Of a stretch of DNA of 19,055 bases, positions 1 to 6,589 are shown one piece after another. A program made the translations under genes and the position numbers. Each line of letters begins with the position of its first letter. Position 1 is the stretch's first letter. The notes beneath the pieces were generated by a model. The model had not been told where the DNA came from. It did not search any database and saw only the letters and a program-made list of their open reading frames with translations. Origin of the DNA: an uncultured Blautia sp. (GTDB lineage Bacteria; Bacillota; Clostridia; Lachnospirales; Lachnospiraceae); the NCBI GenBank assembly GCA_900542045.1, contig UQMI01000063.1, positions 1 through 19,055 on the forward strand, read 5' to 3'.

Positions 1-768
1 GATTTCCCGGGAAATCATAGCATCCATATTTTCTTCCAGTTCTTTTTTCAGACGCTTCATTTCCCGCAGGAAATCCAGTTCATTCTCCTGATCCCAGAAG
101 TCTTCCTCTGCATCCAGCTCCTCCAGCCGGCTCTGCCCCTGGATCTGTTTCAGAGGTTTTCCCTGATCGATTTCTTCATATATCTGGTTTTGCGTCATGG
201 GATTGCTCTTTTTATCACTGAGATACAGAGACGCAAGCTTACGGTTCACTTCATCCATATCATACCTGAGCGTAAAATGCTGGTCTGTCCACGCTTTCAT
301 ATGTTCATACTCTGGATGCTCCGGGTGCTCCAGAATATACATAATCTCATAATATCCGCTGATCCCGCCGCAGTCCTCATAAGGTGTCTGACCTCTATAT
401 TTCACTACCTGCGGATAATTTTCCCCATAATCCATAAGTACTTTTTCCACCGTGACCCGATGCTCCCAGTTATCCCCAAAATCATACAGATAAGTAAACC
501 ATTCCTGGGAATCCAGCATACAGTCGATCATATATTCCGCCGCGTCAAACACTTCACATTCGCCGTACCAGTCATTCTCTGGTTCTTCTTCGAACAATAT
601 TCCCATATGATAAAATTCAAAACTGGATAAATGATAGCCTGACCATCCCATGACTATATTCAGTATTACACTTAACTGGGAAAAACTCAGATTTGCAGGC
701 ACAATGCATCTCCGCCAGATCGGCGGATGTGAATCTTTTATTTGAATTTTCAACTGATATGCTTTCAT
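1..768 (-). CDS. pRiA4b ORF-3-like protein (partial, 3' end outside window)
   Basis: The 256 visible codons match the plasmid pRiA4b ORF-3 (PRiA4_ORF3) family. Near the N-terminus is the PPIWRR signature (residues 15-20), followed by MGW (40-42) and an HLSSFEF stretch (46-52). Next come YDFGDNWEH (95-103) and EDCGG (131-135), with a PEHPEYEHM segment at about 149-157, all typical of the family. The visible C-terminal part is rich in Glu and Lys and probably helical. The ATG at 766-768 is preceded by an AGGAGGAAG ribosome site, and a sigma-A promoter lies about 105 bases upstream. The molecular function of this family is not established; members occur on plasmids and chromosomes, often near mobile DNA. 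The reading frame runs off the left edge without a stop. Identification is confident; function is unknown. Confidence 0.88.
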   Translation of the reverse strand, partial: MKAYQLKIQIKDSHPPIWRRCIVPANLSFSQLSVILNIVMGWSGYHLSSFEFYHMGILFEEEPENDWYGECEVFDAAEYMIDCMLDSQEWFTYLYDFGDNWEHRVTVEKVLMDYGENYPQVVKYRGQTPYEDCGGISGYYEIMYILEHPEHPEYEHMKAWTDQHFTLRYDMDEVNRKLASLYLSDKKSNPMTQNQIYEEIDQGKPLKQIQGQSRLEELDAEEDFWDQENELDFLREMKRLKKELEENMDAMISREI

Positions 769-846
769 ATGGCTTCCTCCTGCGTTGTATCTTTACTGCA
801 CGGACTATGCGCCCTGTTATTTCTTCAGCGTCTCCATGCTCCGGAT

Positions 847-866
847 AACAGGGGAGTTTCCCTGTT
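847..866. repeat. 20-bp inverted repeat at the start of the pRiA4b-like transcript
   Basis: Arms AACAGGG and CCCTGTT are separated by a 6-base spacer. The repeat lies just downstream of the -10 element at 873-878, at the predicted transcription start. It could be an operator or a 5' hairpin stabilising the mRNA. The symmetry is seen; the role is inferred. Confidence 0.45.
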
Positions 867-872
867 TTTCTG

Positions 873-901
873 ATTATACCATCTTCCCCCTGCTCCGGCA
901 A
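873..901 (-). promoter_or_regulatory. Sigma-A type promoter of the pRiA4b-like gene
   Basis: On the minus strand, TTGCCG (896-901) is separated by exactly 17 bases from TATAAT (873-878), a perfect -10 box. It drives the gene starting at 768, leaving a leader of about 100 bases that holds the inverted repeat at 847-866. Confidence 0.7.
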
Positions 902-953
902 CAGGCCGTGGCTTCCAACCATACACGAATTCCTGCTTTTCCTGTGTCACAAC

Positions 954-987
954 ACAAAATAGACCACAGTTTTCACCGCAGTCTATT
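954..987 (-). terminator. Rho-independent terminator after spoIIID
   Basis: On the minus strand, 13-base arms (958-970 and 975-987) pair fully if G-U pairs are allowed, around a GAAA tetraloop, and are followed by a short T-rich tail. It starts about a dozen bases after the spoIIID stop codon and separates that gene from the pRiA4b-like gene. Confidence 0.8.
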
Positions 988-998
988 CCAACCTGTCC

Positions 999-1262
999 TT
1001 ATCTTTTTTTCACACACTGATGCAGGTATTTCTCCCTGGTTGCCATGCCTCCCCTGATGTGGCGTTCCTGCTTATTGATATCCAATACCTTTCTGGTTTC
1101 TGCCGCCAGAGCCGGGTTAATCTGGAGCATTCGCTCTGTGATGTCCTTATGTATCGTAGATTTCGAAACCCCAAATTTTTTTGCGGCCTGTCTGACCGTA
1201 GCTTTTTTCTCGATGATGTAATTGGCTATCTCTATTGCACGCTCTTCGATATAATCTTTCAA
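999..1262 (-). CDS. spoIIID: Sporulation transcriptional regulator SpoIIID
   Basis: This 87-residue protein matches SpoIIID, the small DNA-binding regulator acting in the mother cell during sporulation. The N-terminus (DYIEERAIEIANYII) and helix-turn-helix core AAKKFGVSKSTIHKDI (about residues 26-41) are near-canonical. They are followed by RMLQINPALA and the basic HIRGGMATREKY segment (68-79) that in Bacillus SpoIIID contributes to DNA binding. The length is typical. The start is TTG (complement of 1260-1262) with a GGGGG ribosome site 8 bases upstream; no ATG fits the conserved N-terminus. The gene appears monocistronic, with a strong terminator downstream. In Bacillus it is under sigma-E control; I could not find a convincing sigma-E promoter here. 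Identification is very confident. Confidence 0.96.
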   Translation of the reverse strand: MKDYIEERAIEIANYIIEKKATVRQAAKKFGVSKSTIHKDITERMLQINPALAAETRKVLDINKQERHIRGGMATREKYLHQCVKKR

Positions 1263-1304
1263 GGAAAATACCCCCGAAATATCTGCTTTTTACAATCTAT
1301 GCAG

Positions 1305-1326
1305 AGAAAGAAAAGGGCATTCCCTT
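1305..1326 (-). terminator. Possible weak terminator between the small-gene operon and spoIIID
   Basis: On the minus strand, AAGGG-AATG-CCCTT is followed by TCTTTTCTCT. The stem is only 5 bp, so termination would be weak. It lies about 77 bases after the stop of the gene at 1403-1747 and upstream of spoIIID. Confidence 0.3.
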
Positions 1327-1402
1327 ATTATTCATTCTACTATTTTCCTACAAATTCGCTTTTTATTTTCTTCGACAACTCAAGCAGTTTATTTACCTTC
1401 AT

Positions 1403-1747
1403 TCAGAAAAAGGGATCAAAATCATAAAGTATATCTCCTGGCATACACACTTGATATTTTTCAGCAAAACGGTTAATAAATTCATCTGTTGGACTCTTTG
1501 TCTTATCGTATTCAGCCTGCAGCTCTTTTTTCATTTCATCCCGGATTTCATAAACTTTATCTGCTTCAGCATAAACAATTCCATAAAAACAATCGAAACT
1601 GAAATAAATTTCATATGGTTCATCAACTGCAGAAAAAACGCTGATTTCAACCTGCTCGTCATATACCTCATCCTGCTCCATATATTTTCCGTTATAATGT
1701 CTTTGATTTTCTGAAAAATAATCTGTAACATTCTTCCATTCAGCCAT
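1403..1747 (-). CDS. Small acidic protein of unknown function (114 aa)
   Basis: I do not recognise this family. The protein is strongly acidic and rich in aromatic residues, with no signal peptide, membrane segment or obvious catalytic motif. It begins MAEWKNVTDYF and ends DILYDFDPFF; the centre (about residues 73-85) looks like a charged helix. The ATG start has an AAAGGGG ribosome site 7-8 bases upstream. It is the second gene of a two-gene operon: the upstream gene ends 25 bases before this start. Small acidic paired genes can be immunity proteins of toxin systems, but no toxin gene is visible here, so that is only a guess. The clean start and tight operon spacing support it being real. 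Confidence 0.7.
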   Translation of the reverse strand: MAEWKNVTDYFSENQRHYNGKYMEQDEVYDEQVEISVFSAVDEPYEIYFSFDCFYGIVYAEADKVYEIRDEMKKELQAEYDKTKSPTDEFINRFAEKYQVCMPGDILYDFDPFF

Positions 1748-1772
1748 TTATCTTACCCCTTTCCTTCTTTGC

Positions 1773-2144
1773 TCAGCATCTGTCAAGAATAAATCTAACG
1801 TACTCTTTCAGATCCTCACTGAAATCTGCCAGATCATCATAAGCTATCACTTCGAGCCTGATAAGTCTCACAATATCTATAATAGCATCCGATTTTTTTA
1901 TCTCAATGATTACCCCTGGATGTTTTCTATCCATTTGAATCCTCTTTTCAAGTTCCCAGAATCTGTCCGCCGGATCCATATCATCTTCGCTCAGTAATTT
2001 TATATATTCCTTTAGCAAATTATCTATATATTTCTTCTGCCATCTGCCAATTCTTTCTCTGTAAAGTTTCCAATCTGCTTTCGATATTTCCATATGTAAC
2101 TCCTTCGACATCTCTTCTGGCCAATTTTGCACTTCCTGATACAA
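1773..2144 (-). CDS. Unknown small protein with uncertain start, possibly frameshifted
   Basis: Family not recognised. The 123-residue reading frame is hydrophilic, mostly helical in character, and rich in Lys, Glu, Asp and Ile, with segments such as ADRFWELEKRI, VIIEIKKSDAII and DDLADFSEDLKEYVRFIL. No membrane segment is visible. The start given is the TTG at 2142-2144, with AAGGA only about 5 bases upstream. A better-looking ATG at 2174-2176 follows a GGAG ribosome site, but it is one base out of frame; one extra A in the AAAA run at 2170-2173 would join it to this frame as MKKDNQRTKEYL. The in-frame sequence upstream of the TTG still reads like coding sequence. It is co-transcribed with the gene at 1403-1747, 25 bases downstream, and preceded by palindromic repeat copy A. 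Confidence 0.6.
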   Translation of the reverse strand: MYQEVQNWPEEMSKELHMEISKADWKLYRERIGRWQKKYIDNLLKEYIKLLSEDDMDPADRFWELEKRIQMDRKHPGVIIEIKKSDAIIDIVRLIRLEVIAYDDLADFSEDLKEYVRFILDRC

Positions 2145-2198
2145 ATATTCCTTCGTTCGCTGATTATCCTTTTCATCACCTCTCCGCCGCAGTGCGAT

Positions 2199-2267
2199 CC
2201 TCGCGGAACATTTTTGTGTGACAGGGGATTCAGAACGAAACGTTCTGCTTTCCTTTCACACAAGAAA
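2199..2267. repeat. Dispersed palindromic repeat, copy A
   Basis: A 50-base hairpin (2214-2263) is built of three stacked stems: outer TTGTGTGA/TCACACAA, a middle 8-pair stem with mismatches, and inner CAGAACG/CGTTCTG around an AAA loop. Flanks CCTCGCGG and GAAA are shared with copy B at 5219-5286. It lies between the bile salt hydrolase stop (2288) and the next minus-strand gene. A translated frame through it gives a spurious ORF (2024-2284). There is no T-run typical of a terminator. Confidence 0.8.
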
Positions 2268-2287
2268 TTTCCACTGAAAAACACTCC

Positions 2288-3262
2288 CTAATTCCTATAC
2301 CCAATCTCTTGCTCACCGCCCAGCTCATAGCAATACAGGGTACTTCCTTCCAGATCCTCTCCATACAGATTCACCGCCTGGATCCGGTTGTTTTCATATG
2401 TTTTGAAATAATACATGCCTTTTGTGGCATTGATACAGCAGGAGTACGTGGTGATATCATAGTTCTGCTCCGGTGTGCGGACCATTCCCCTGACCATGCT
2501 GACCTGATCCAGTATATGGAAAAACTGGGAAAGGTTGGCGCTCTCTGTCTGCTCGCTGACGAAATTCCATTTCAAAAAAACGGTTTTCACAAACCGGGAG
2601 GCCGGAGAAGCGTCTCCTGGGAGTCCCAGAGCACCCATGCCCTGTCCATAGGGACGCAGGGACAATTCCCGCGCAAACCGGTTTTCCGGATATTCCGGAG
2701 TAAGGTTCATATAGTTCTGGAGGTTCATTTCGTGATAAGGAAAAGGCGGATTATTCGTCAGAACGCCAAATGGATTTTCATAGATCCGCAGGCCTTCCTG
2801 CACCGCTTCCACCGTCAGGCACCGTTTTTCATCTGCTATCATCCAGTGCAGCGGCGCCAGGGGTACATTTTCCCGAAAAGGAATCTTCACAAGACAGGTA
2901 TTGCGCAGCAGTTTCTCCGCCTCTTCCAGAGACGCACACTGCCCCAGAAGCCAGGGGATCAGTTCAAAGGGCGTCACATTGTACGCGCCTTCTTTGACCT
3001 CCTGGTAACAGGCGTTGCCGGGAAAGTTCAGACCGGCCATACAGAGTCCCTTTTCATTGGCTGCTTCCGCATACAGCGGATAGTTATCCATCACCGTAGC
3101 CATTCCCACCATGGCATAGGGATGTTCTGCCCCCTGCACCATCCGGTAGGAAAACGGATAGTTTCTGGGCGTGACCACCACCTGTTCCCCAAAGGAATAT
3201 TCCAGATCCAGATTTCTCCCAAAATAAAAATCACCATTTTGATATGTGATACAGGTACACAT
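2288..3262 (-). CDS. bsh: Choloylglycine hydrolase / bile salt hydrolase (Ntn-hydrolase)
   Basis: This 324-residue protein hydrolyses the amide bond of glycine- or taurine-conjugated bile acids, or a related amide such as penicillin V. It belongs to the Ntn-hydrolase choloylglycine hydrolase family. The start MCTC places the nucleophile Cys at position 2, exposed after Met removal. Other expected active-site residues are present: R16 and D19 in FGRNLD, N79 in GLNFPG, N170/N171 in LTNNPP, and R223 in SPASRF. The C-terminal VRGMVRTPEQ and KTYENNR motifs follow the clostridial bile salt hydrolase pattern. No signal peptide is seen, so it is cytoplasmic. The ATG at 3260-3262 has AGGAGGGG upstream; a longer in-frame extension to 3310 lacks these merits and would bury the catalytic Cys. 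It supports a gut lifestyle. Bile salt hydrolase is preferred over penicillin acylase from motif similarity, not proof. Confidence 0.93.
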   Translation of the reverse strand: MCTCITYQNGDFYFGRNLDLEYSFGEQVVVTPRNYPFSYRMVQGAEHPYAMVGMATVMDNYPLYAEAANEKGLCMAGLNFPGNACYQEVKEGAYNVTPFELIPWLLGQCASLEEAEKLLRNTCLVKIPFRENVPLAPLHWMIADEKRCLTVEAVQEGLRIYENPFGVLTNNPPFPYHEMNLQNYMNLTPEYPENRFARELSLRPYGQGMGALGLPGDASPASRFVKTVFLKWNFVSEQTESANLSQFFHILDQVSMVRGMVRTPEQNYDITTYSCCINATKGMYYFKTYENNRIQAVNLYGEDLEGSTLYCYELGGEQEIGYRN

Positions 3263-3436
3263 AAAAACCCCTCCTATCCTTCTTCGCAGTGTTTTCGTTA
3301 GTATGACCATTCTGCATCGTTTTGATTACCTGAGACATGGGTCCGGGCTGACATGACCCTTTGACTATTTGGCGTCTCCGTGTGTTGACAGCATATGAGC
3401 CGCAGCCAATTTCCGGTTTTCCTTTTTGTCCATCTG

Positions 3437-3445
3437 TGTTATACT
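3437..3445 (+). promoter_or_regulatory. Extended -10 promoter of the HAD phosphatase gene
   Basis: TGT followed by TATACT (3440-3445) forms an extended -10 element 29 bases before the ATG. The -35 region is poor, as is usual for extended -10 promoters. The same TGTGTTATACT string occurs at the ispE promoter. Confidence 0.55.
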
Positions 3446-3474
3446 ACCACCAGAAAATTCCAGGAGGTTCTCTT

Positions 3475-4263
3475 ATGAGCAGAAAAATGATCTTTTTCGA
3501 TATAGATGGAACAATCACACAGGACAAGACCTACTTTATTCCGGAGAGCACCCGTACTGCTCTGCAGCAGGCCAGCGCAAATGGTCATCTTCTCTTTGTC
3601 AATACAGGACGTACTTTTATCGCCGTGGACAAAGATGTCCGTGCTCTTCCTTTTGACGGCTATGTCACCGGATGCGGAACCTTTATTTATTACCACGGCA
3701 AACAGCTTCTGGCCCACCCTCTTTCTCACCAGGTCTGCCGGGAAGTGGTGGAAAACCTTCGCGCATGGGATATTCCCGTTTTCTATGAAGGCAATGATAA
3801 TCTCTACTATGACCCGGAAAATCCCACGCCTGACTGGAAATATCAGGTCCTTCTGCGCAATTTTAAAAAAGACCGTTTCTCCCATATTTCCATGGACGAA
3901 CCTTTTGTCTTCGACAAATTTCTTGTCTTCCCAAAAGAGACCAGCCAGATGGATGCCTTTGAGGCCTACTGCCAGGGAAAATTCACAGCCATTGACCGGG
4001 GACACGGTATGTTTGAAATGATCCAGGCATCCTGCTCCAAGGCCACCGGAATCCAGTTTCTGATGGACCGGTTCCAGATTTCTCTGGAGGACTGTTACGT
4101 CATCGGAGACAGCACCAATGACCTGCCCATGCTCACTTATGTTCCCAACAGCATTGCCATGGGGAACTCCATGAAAGAAATCCTGCCATACTGCAGCTAC
4201 CAGACCACCGACATCATGGACGATGGCATTTACAACGCCCTCCGGCATTTTCATATTATCTGA
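3475..4263 (+). CDS. Cof-type HAD-IIB family hydrolase
   Basis: This 262-residue protein is a haloacid-dehalogenase superfamily phosphatase of the Cof/YidA type, probably acting on sugar phosphates or nucleotide-like small phosphates in the cytoplasm. Motif I is FFDIDGT with nucleophile D9 and acid/base D11. Motif II is VNTGRT (T44), motif III is the Lys in CSKATG (K189), and motif IV is GDSTNDLPML with D212 and D216 for magnesium. The large IIB cap lies between motifs II and III. The ATG at 3475 has an AGGAGG site; an in-frame extension to 3361 lacks a ribosome site and spans the promoter. It converges with the HD-domain gene, with only 27 bases between stops and no clear terminator. The exact substrate cannot be read from sequence. 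Confidence 0.93.
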   Translation: MSRKMIFFDIDGTITQDKTYFIPESTRTALQQASANGHLLFVNTGRTFIAVDKDVRALPFDGYVTGCGTFIYYHGKQLLAHPLSHQVCREVVENLRAWDIPVFYEGNDNLYYDPENPTPDWKYQVLLRNFKKDRFSHISMDEPFVFDKFLVFPKETSQMDAFEAYCQGKFTAIDRGHGMFEMIQASCSKATGIQFLMDRFQISLEDCYVIGDSTNDLPMLTYVPNSIAMGNSMKEILPYCSYQTTDIMDDGIYNALRHFHII

Positions 4264-4290
4264 CATCCGCCATATCCTGAGAAAAAACGA

Positions 4291-5100
4291 TTACTGTCTC
4301 TCCGTGTTTTCTCCAGCCTCACCAGACAACAGATCAATGTTTTTTCTTACAAATGTTTCCATGGTCCGCCGGATTTCTTTCATCTGTGCCCGGGTTCGGG
4401 AATTGGTATACGGAATCCGGTCAATAATCTTTACGATATAGTCCTTCTCTTCTATCATCTGAAATGTGGGAAGAAAATTCACATCAAAAATATGCCCCAG
4501 ATAGGATACCCAGTAATCCATCCTAGTCTTCCTGTCCGCAGACAGAATGCATTTCTCCCGGCAGATACTCTGGAAAATCTCCGGTGTGATGTCCTGAGTG
4601 CCGGCTTCTTCTGCCGTAACCCCCAGAAGGACCTCCACCGGTTCCACCAGCTTTACCCTGCAGTTATCCAGCTTGTCCGCATCCCGGATCAGCTTTGCAT
4701 GGAGCAGAACGCGGGGTTCTGTGATCTCCCCAAGGGCATAATCGCTGTGTCTGGCAATGGCTGTGCGGATTACGGGATCCCAGTCTCTGCGCTCCACAAA
4801 ATTCCGTATCTTCCCTTCCCTGCCGAACAACACCTCCACTCCATAAGCGGCATGATCCATTGTATATGGCTCAAAGCTCTGATATCGTTTCAGCTGTTCA
4901 AACCGCCCGATATCATGCAGCAGTGCGATCACCCGGGCCAGCTCTGTATCCTCCCGGGAAAGCTGCAGACCTGCGGCAATCTTCTCACTGCAGGCCACCA
5001 CCCCGCAGGTATGGACAATTTTCAGTCTGACCTTGGCATCTTCCCGATCATATCCGTTCAAATACTCCTGAAACGCTTTCTTTGCTCTCTCATACTCCAT
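4291..5100 (-). CDS. HD-domain phosphohydrolase family protein
   Basis: This 269-residue protein has the metal-binding HD signature: H30 in KIVHT, H62-D63 in LLHDIGR, further His at 83 and 118 (ARHSDY), and a distal Asp in IRDADKLDN (D140/D142). HD proteins are metal-dependent phosphohydrolases acting on nucleotides or other phosphates; the substrate here is unknown. No membrane segment is seen. I chose the ATG at 5098-5100 because GGGAG lies about 10 bases upstream and the HD fold begins shortly after. The longer in-frame reading to 5211 would translate the region beside repeat copy B and looks non-coding (Cys- and Arg-rich, low-similarity type). It is separated from the foldase gene upstream by a strong terminator, so it is probably transcribed alone. 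Confidence 0.9.
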   Translation of the reverse strand: MEYERAKKAFQEYLNGYDREDAKVRLKIVHTCGVVACSEKIAAGLQLSREDTELARVIALLHDIGRFEQLKRYQSFEPYTMDHAAYGVEVLFGREGKIRNFVERRDWDPVIRTAIARHSDYALGEITEPRVLLHAKLIRDADKLDNCRVKLVEPVEVLLGVTAEEAGTQDITPEIFQSICREKCILSADRKTRMDYWVSYLGHIFDVNFLPTFQMIEEKDYIVKIIDRIPYTNSRTRAQMKEIRRTMETFVRKNIDLLSGEAGENTERQ

Positions 5101-5218
5101 TTTCTGTGTTCTCCCTTTTCTTCTGATATCTGTCTGTTTTGCAGCCTTACAGCCGCTGCAGTGCAGTCTCCGTTCCGCTCCGGTCGATGCAAAGCAGTGT
5201 CCACCGGACATCTTACGT

Positions 5219-5286
5219 CCCCGCGGAGATTTTTATGTGACAGGAAAGTCAGAACAGAATATTCTGCTTTCCTGTCGTATAAGAAA
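5219..5286. repeat. Dispersed palindromic repeat, copy B
   Basis: The hairpin at 5233-5282 has the same 50-base, three-stem design as copy A: outer TTATGTGA/TCGTATAA (two G-U pairs on plus-strand RNA), middle CAGGAAAG/CTTTCCTG (perfect), and inner CAGAACA/TATTCTG around a GAA loop. About three quarters of bases match copy A. Paired positions 5235/5280 (A-U, versus G-C in A) and 5256/5260 (A-U, versus G-C in A) are compensatory. It abuts the terminator of the foldase operon and precedes the HD gene. Confidence 0.8.
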
Positions 5287-5352
5287 AAAGCCGTCACAGC
5301 AGCAGGGCCGGGTCCTCCCCACATCATCCCTTCTGCTGCGACAGCCTTTTTT
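5284..5352 (-). terminator. Terminator of the deacetylase-foldase operon
   Basis: On the minus strand, 13-base arms (5333-5345 and 5290-5302) pair with two G-U pairs, flanked by A6 before and T6 after, with a 30-base loop. The A/T symmetry would let it work in both directions. It ends about 35 bases after the foldase stop. Confidence 0.85.
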
Positions 5353-5387
5353 ATTTTCCCGACAGTAGATGCTTTTCCTGTATATGA

Positions 5388-6563
5388 TCAGCTGTTGCTT
5401 GCGGCTTCCTCTGCATCTCCGTCTACGCCATTTTTATCGTCTGATGTTTCGATAACATTTTCGATATTTGCATTCTCCGCAACAAAATCCCCGGCAATGG
5501 TCACACCGATACTCTCATTCACAGCCAGTTCCCCATACTGCTCAACCAGCTCCTCTTTGGTTTCCATGCTATAGCTTGCCAGAAGATTCTCCAGAGCGGC
5601 CTGGCCTTTTTCACCTTCCAGGGTAAGCCCCTCGTTATCCAGGATCGCCTGTACCACCAGATTCTGCTTCACCATGCTCTCTGCATACTGCTGGCACTGC
5701 TCATCGTATTCATCCTGTGTGATGCCCTGGGCCTCGATCAGCTCTTCCAGTGTCATATTGTTCTGCTCCGCATAATCGGTCATCAGCCCATTATAGGCAT
5801 CTATCTCTTTCTGGATATCCTCCTCCGGATATTCAATCACTTCACTATTATCATACACCTGATACCAGGCATCGGTCTGGGCAGTGCTTTGAGCAGAAGC
5901 TTCATTAGAAGCTTCCAGATTGGCCCGCACACTGTCGCGATATGCTGCAACATCTTCGTAACCGGTATTTTCCTTCACCCATTCGTCGGTAAGTTCCGGC
6001 GGACGTTTAATGCTGTTGACAGTCACATGGAACACCACATCCTGTCCAGCCAGTTCCTCACTGGGATATTCTTCCGGAAATGTCAGATTCAGATCTCTCT
6101 CCTCACCGTTTTTTGCTCCGATCAGTCCATCCTCAAATCCATCAATAAAAGAGCCGCTTCCAATGGTCAGATCATACCCTGTATCCGAACCTCCGTCAAA
6201 AGCTTCGCCGTTCAGTGTCCCTTCATAATCGATATTGGCAATATCACCTTCCTGGATCACTGCATCGGCATCTGTCACCTCTTCGGCTACTTCTTCCAGG
6301 GAAGTGGCTATCTGAGAATCAATATCCGCTTCCGTTACTTCCGGCACAGAGCTCTCCACCGTAACCCCTTTATACTCCGCCAGGGTAATATATTTATCCA
6401 TATCCTCCGCAGCCACTGTTGTCAGCCGGATGTTTCCGCTCTCCTCCTGTGAAGTATCCGAAGTGGAATCTTCTGTTTGTGTTTCTTCATTCTGATTGCT
6501 GCAGGCTGCTGCCGTGAAAGTCATGCAAAGTGCCAGTGTCAGAACTGCTAGTTTTTTCTTCAT
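5388..6563 (-). CDS. Secreted trigger-factor-like FKBP peptidyl-prolyl isomerase lipoprotein
   Basis: This 391-residue protein is a lipoprotein foldase. A signal peptide (residues 1-20) ends in a TAAAC lipobox with Cys21 as the lipidation site, followed by a Glu/Ser/Thr-rich linker. Residues about 103-187 form an FKBP-type prolyl isomerase domain (GDIANIDYEGTLNGEAFDGG, SFIDGFEDGLIGAKNGE, then LTFPEEYPSEELAG). The remainder resembles the helical C-terminal chaperone arms of trigger factor. The N-terminal ribosome-binding domain of cytoplasmic trigger factor is absent and replaced by the signal, so it should fold proteins outside the membrane. The ATG at 6561-6563 has AGGAGA upstream. It is the last gene of the operon, starting 26 bases after the lipoprotein deacetylase stop, so those enzymes are plausible clients (inference). 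Confidence 0.92.
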   Translation of the reverse strand: MKKKLAVLTLALCMTFTAAACSNQNEETQTEDSTSDTSQEESGNIRLTTVAAEDMDKYITLAEYKGVTVESSVPEVTEADIDSQIATSLEEVAEEVTDADAVIQEGDIANIDYEGTLNGEAFDGGSDTGYDLTIGSGSFIDGFEDGLIGAKNGEERDLNLTFPEEYPSEELAGQDVVFHVTVNSIKRPPELTDEWVKENTGYEDVAAYRDSVRANLEASNEASAQSTAQTDAWYQVYDNSEVIEYPEEDIQKEIDAYNGLMTDYAEQNNMTLEELIEAQGITQDEYDEQCQQYAESMVKQNLVVQAILDNEGLTLEGEKGQAALENLLASYSMETKEELVEQYGELAVNESIGVTIAGDFVAENANIENVIETSDDKNGVDGDAEEAASNS

Positions 6564-6589
6564 AATAATCTCCTCTTATCTTTTATTCC

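Noticed and set aside
617..922. Minus-strand frame of 101 codons upstream of the pRiA4b-like gene
   Set aside because: It overlaps the promoter, leader and start of the real gene in another frame and has no ribosome site.
1291..1301. Sigma-E-like -10 (CATAGATT) upstream of spoIIID
   Set aside because: The -10 resemblance is suggestive, since spoIIID is a sigma-E target in Bacillus, but no matching -35 lies at the right distance, so I did not list it as a feature.
2024..2284. Minus-strand frame of 86 codons through repeat copy A
   Set aside because: Its first half is translated palindromic repeat, and a similar peptide appears at copy B (5058-5327). It overlaps a better frame ending at 1773.
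2309..3301. Plus-strand open frame of 330 codons
   Set aside because: It is fully antisense to the bile salt hydrolase, which has all family motifs; the antisense frame has no recognisable domain.
3338..3360. Short inverted repeat GGGTC/GACCC in the divergent bile salt hydrolase-HAD region
   Set aside because: Only 5-bp arms with an 11-base spacer; likely chance.
3385..3390. Consensus TTGACA upstream of the HAD gene
   Set aside because: No -10 box lies 16-18 bases downstream; it is too far from the TATACT at 3440 to pair with it.
4492..5574. Plus-strand open frame of 360 codons
   Set aside because: It runs across the HD gene, repeat copy B, a terminator and the end of the foldase gene in antisense; not credible as a gene.
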